From positions 1,118-6,258 of the forward strand of contig JANKMV010000125.1 of assembly GCA_024650095.1 (NCBI GenBank): a stretch of DNA of 5,141 nucleotides, written 5' to 3'. This DNA is from Bacillota bacterium. GTDB taxonomy: Bacteria > Bacillota > Dethiobacteria > Dethiobacterales > Dethiobacteraceae. Made by a program: the position numbers and the translations under genes. The notes below the pieces were generated by a model. The model did no database searches. It saw only the letters and a list, made by a program, of their open reading frames with translations, and had not been told where the DNA came from. Below, in pieces: positions 5,002-5,141 of the stretch (its first letter is position 1; every line of letters starts with the position of its first letter).

Positions 5002-5141
5002 AGTAGCAATTTCTACAAAAAAATAAGAAATCTATTTGTTAATTACAGGCATGCTTGCAATCGTAAATAAAAAAGCCAACCCAGATTGAAGCCACTGAAA
5101 AACCCTTACTTTTTAGTGAGCACTACAACAAAAAAACCAGG

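Larger units (their letters stand above)
4884..5047. repeat. Direct repeat TTGTTAATTACA, two copies
   Basis: The 12-mer occurs at 4884-4895 and 5036-5047, 152 bp apart. Both copies are followed within about 25 bp by TTGCAAT (from 4911 and 5053 respectively), so the similarity may extend beyond the core. The first copy overlaps the leader dyad. The repeat may reflect two binding sites or a small local duplication. Confidence 0.35.
4808..5141. other. Non-coding region upstream of the sulfur operon
   Basis: This 334-bp A/T-rich stretch has no credible gene. It contains the operon leader (about 4808-4930) with two possible stem-loops, a probable promoter (4937-4965), a dyad inside that promoter (4942-4956), a TTAAC-N5-GTTAA dyad (4987-5001) and a 12-nt direct repeat (4884-4895 and 5036-5047). 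From about 5050 to the right edge nothing convincing is seen beyond A-runs and a weak hairpin. Confidence 0.6.

Noticed and set aside
5105..5120. Weak hairpin near the right edge (CTTACT with AGTGAG around TTTT), with T-rich sequence on the minus strand.
   Set aside because: The stem is 6 bp including one wobble pair, and the gene it would terminate is outside the window, so a terminator call cannot be supported.
1..5141. CRISPR arrays, tRNA or rRNA genes, transposase genes and phage genes.
   Set aside because: No regularly spaced repeats, no tRNA-like folds and no recognisable mobile-element proteins are visible in either strand.

Overview
The window looks like chromosomal DNA from a low-to-mid GC Gram-positive-type (Firmicutes) bacterium. 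This is inferred from AGGAGG-type ribosome binding sites, A/T-rich intergenic DNA, a Crp/Fnr regulator of Firmicutes type, and a persulfide dioxygenase-rhodanese fusion resembling staphylococcal CstB. An anaerobic clostridial or Negativicutes-type host is possible, but the sequence does not settle it.

Layout. The left end (2-346, + strand) is the C-terminal DNA-binding part of a Crp/Fnr-family regulator whose sensor domain lies outside the window. About 290 bp of non-coding DNA with two clean dyads follows, then a single-domain universal stress protein (641-1075, +). A 17-bp inverted repeat (1089-1124) sits between this gene and a convergent four-gene minus-strand operon. In transcription order the operon is: an SLC13/ArsB-type anion permease (4807-3509), a three-domain metallo-beta-lactamase/rhodanese protein (3461-2082), and two half-size YeeE/YedE sulfur-transport membrane proteins (2085-1552 and 1555-1139). 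The last three genes are joined by ATGA stop/start overlaps. The right 334 bp is non-coding and carries the probable operon promoter, several dyads and a foldable leader.

How the genes may work together. The two YeeE/YedE halves each carry the family's conserved cysteine motif and probably form a channel for a reduced sulfur species such as thiosulfate. The MBL-rhodanese protein has the iron ligands of persulfide dioxygenases, one cysteine-less rhodanese domain and one rhodanese domain with the catalytic cysteine, so it probably interconverts persulfide, sulfite and thiosulfate. The SLC13-type permease may export or import the resulting oxyanion. This parallels the staphylococcal cst operon and the Serratia/Xylella blh-pmpAB loci, but with an SLC13-type permease and with no ArsR- or CsoR-type regulator inside the window.

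The most interesting non-coding signal is a 15-nt dyad, TTAAC-N5-GTTAA. It occurs once before the stress-protein gene (544-558) and once upstream of the sulfur operon (4987-5001), which suggests one regulator, possibly the neighbouring Crp/Fnr protein, acts on both.
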